Positions 27,302 to 28,670 of a stretch of DNA of 28,670 nucleotides are shown in pieces (position 1 is the stretch's first letter; every line of letters begins with the position of its first letter). Origin of the DNA: Mesotaenium endlicherianum (taxonomy: Eukaryota; Streptophyta; Zygnematophyceae; Zygnematales; Mesotaeniaceae). The stretch lies in NCBI GenBank assembly GCA_009602735.1, contig WELA01004349.1:290984-319653 (forward strand). The letters are read 5' to 3'. Under the pieces are notes generated by a model. It was given only the letters and a program-made list of their open reading frames with translations. It had not been told where the DNA came from and did no database searches. The position numbers were made by a program, and so were the translations under genes.

Positions 27302-27629
27302 CTGCTCTCCTTGCCCCCCACCCCACGCCCGTCCGCACATCACCCAGTCACCCAGTTATTCAAGCCACACCCAGAAAGAAGAGGGCCAATAGAGAAAGGC
27401 CTTGCCACATCGCCCGCGCCCACAGATTGCAGGCTTGTCCGTATGTTCAAGCAACACACAGACAAGATAGAGGGCCAACAGAAGAGGCACCAGCTCTGCG
27501 TCCCTTTGAGTAACCAAGTAACACACAGAGGAGGAAGAGGGCCTATGAAAAGCCGCCCCTAGCCCTTCAATAACGCCTAGCGGATGCCAGAGGGTGCACC
27601 TCATACGTGTGCAAAGGAGAAAGCCACAG

Positions 27630-27720
<91 letters not shown>
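27630..27720. repeat. 91-base poly-C run ending in N
   Basis: Uninterrupted C from 27630 to 27720, followed by an N at 27721. It may be real or a sequencing/assembly artefact at a gap. Confidence 0.9.
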
Positions 27721-27721
27721 N

Positions 27722-27886
27722 GAGAGGAAGAGGGGGGGAGAGAGGGGAGAAGGAAGAGGAAAGGGAGAAGGGGAAAGAGAAGAAGGCAGAGAGAAAGGGG
27801 AGGAGGGAGAGGAGGGCTTGGAAGCGGGAGGAGCAGGGGAGCAGGGGAGCCGAGGGAGGGGGGCGGGGGCGAGAGGAGGAGGATGC
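27722..27886. repeat. Purine-rich (GA/GGGA) tract
   Basis: Almost pure A/G on the plus strand, such as GAGAGGAAGAGGGGGG and AGGGAGAAGG, so a long pyrimidine tract in the eIF3c pre-mRNA. Triplex-prone. Confidence 0.85.
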
Positions 27887-27906
27887 AGGGTTTTGACGCC
27901 ACCGAC

Positions 27907-28136
27907 CTCAATGAGCTGGTCGAGGCTGAGAGAGGCGTAGTGCGCAGAGTAGGTGAAAAGGTACGTGCGCAGTGCCTCCTCCTGCACCTTGCCGCGCAGC
28001 ATGCCGAGCACGGCGCTGCGGCTGGGCTCTGGCGTCAGCTTCCAGATCTCCAGGCTGGACGCCACGTCGGCGGCCCGCTTCCAGTCGCCGCACACGAGCG
28101 CCCGCGTGGACGCCATCACGTGGTCCCGCACGTTCT
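27907..28136 (-). CDS. EIF3C: eIF3c, third exon from the end (PCI helical part)
   Basis: 230 bp; begins two bases into a codon after TGCAG at 28137 and ends in GAG before GTCGGT. It encodes [20 protein letters not shown], a divergent linker ([13 protein letters not shown]), then [20 protein letters not shown] and DQLIE. This matches the eIF3c stretch in which [13 protein letters not shown] and [12 protein letters not shown] are hallmarks. Joined to the next exon it gives [20 protein letters not shown], the expected continuous PCI sequence. The upstream part of the gene, including the eIF1/eIF5-contacting N-terminus, lies beyond the window. Confidence 0.94.
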
Positions 28137-28670
28137 CTGCATCCAAAAGGGGAAGAGAGTGCGTAAGTGCACGTGCGCGCATGCGTGCAGCAGCCATGCA
28201 TGTTATTGCCAGCCTCCTCGAGAGGACTTCAAAGAACATGTGATGAAGAGCAGCAGTGTGAACAACGGCAACAGCACCACATGAAGCAAGCCAGCCAGCC
28301 AGCCAGCCAGCCTTTGTGCAGAGGGACCAGTGAGAAGCAGCAATAGGCTGCTTCCTCCTCAAGTTGGCGAGCAAGTGGAGATGTAACAAGTGGTCCTTCT
28401 GGGTGTCCTAAATTTTCAGGCATGCCAAGGCATGCTGCAGCGCACCACACCCGACACAGGAGAGGAGGGAGAGCAAGCAAGTTCACTGAGGCAGGCAATA
28501 GGGCCCGTTCCTTCAAGCACATCACGACAATGCAACGACAACGAGCGGTGAAAGAGCGGCTGGCGGGCTGGCTGACCCGGACACACAGGCAACTATTAAA
28601 GGCTAGCTCCGCCTCAACCTGTTTGCAACACTGTCAATTTCATACCACATACTGGCCGTGTGGGGGGGGG
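28137..28670 (-). other. eIF3c intron, 5' part outside the window
   Basis: At least 534 bp upstream of the NVRDHV exon. No further eIF3c coding is found up to the window edge. It contains a CCAG microsatellite (28289-28312) and ends in nine G at 28662-28670. Confidence 0.7.
28289..28312. repeat. CCAG tetranucleotide microsatellite
   Basis: Five to six CCAG units in an eIF3c intron. Confidence 0.85.

Larger units (their letters stand above)
27302..27906 (-). other. eIF3c intron with homopolymer and purine tract
   Basis: 605 bp as assembled; donor GAG|GTCGGT, acceptor GAGAGCAG. It contains the 91-C run (a G run in the transcript), an N, and a ~165-bp purine tract on the plus strand. True length is uncertain because of the N. 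Confidence 0.85.

Noticed and set aside
27567..28389. Poly-Gly and poly-Pro frames through the C run
   Set aside because: Created by the homopolymer and the N in an eIF3c intron; the only real coding inside is the 27907-28136 exon.
1..28670. CRISPR arrays, bacterial operons, rRNA or tRNA genes
   Set aside because: No regularly spaced short repeats, Shine-Dalgarno-led gene clusters or tRNA cloverleafs were seen; introns and LTR elements mark the DNA as eukaryotic nuclear.

Overview
The window looks like nuclear DNA of a green plant-lineage eukaryote, most likely a green alga. A GC-rich, intron-containing gene at the right end encodes the C-terminal part of translation initiation factor eIF3c and reads like the plant and green-algal protein. 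Most of the rest is lower-GC Ty3/gypsy (chromovirus) LTR retrotransposons. Both ends run into simple sequence (CT repeats on the left, a G run on the right), as if this were a whole contig. The species cannot be fixed from the sequence.

Layout, left to right. (1) 1-1427: an almost adenine-free, pyrimidine-rich satellite with a degenerate period near 100 bp. (2) 1428-10108: element A, a Ty3/gypsy chromovirus on the minus strand, with 0.72-kb LTRs, an initiator-Met-like primer site, gag, a clear -1 frameshift signal, pol, and an accessory reading frame between pol and the 3' LTR. It has two pol frameshifts, a deleted integrase zinc domain and two internal stops, so it is not autonomous. (3) 10109-13013: CTG-rich spacer, then a badly decayed pol relic of a different gypsy lineage. 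(4) 13014-14546: a single LTR of a third family (LTR D) with a TATA box and AATAAA, preceded by a 300-codon reading frame that is cut by the next element. (5) 14547-21318: element B, a second chromovirus on the minus strand with 0.5-kb LTRs, gag, a second -1 frameshift signal and pol with one nonsense codon. Two single-N joins lie inside its coding region. (6) 21319-22737: no convincing gene. (7) 22738-24336, plus strand: a probable host gene for a secreted, cysteine-rich, N-glycosylated protein of unknown family, best read as two exons split by an 84-nt GT-AG intron. (8) 24337-25918: no convincing gene. (9) 25919-28670, minus strand: the last three visible exons of eIF3c, with introns holding a TG microsatellite, a 91-C run and a purine tract.

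How the parts work together. In both retrotransposons gag and pol are in different frames, related by -1. Each has a canonical slippery heptamer (TTTAAAA in A, AAAAAAC in B) followed 8-10 nt later by a perfect short hairpin that contains or touches the gag stop codon. The two families have the same primer site and the same layout but different heptamers and hairpins. Element A also carries a duplicated stop/3'-UTR/polypurine module, one copy after pol and one after the accessory frame. This suggests the accessory gene was added to a simpler ancestor. A branch-point and acceptor pair just before the accessory ATG suggests expression from a spliced RNA.
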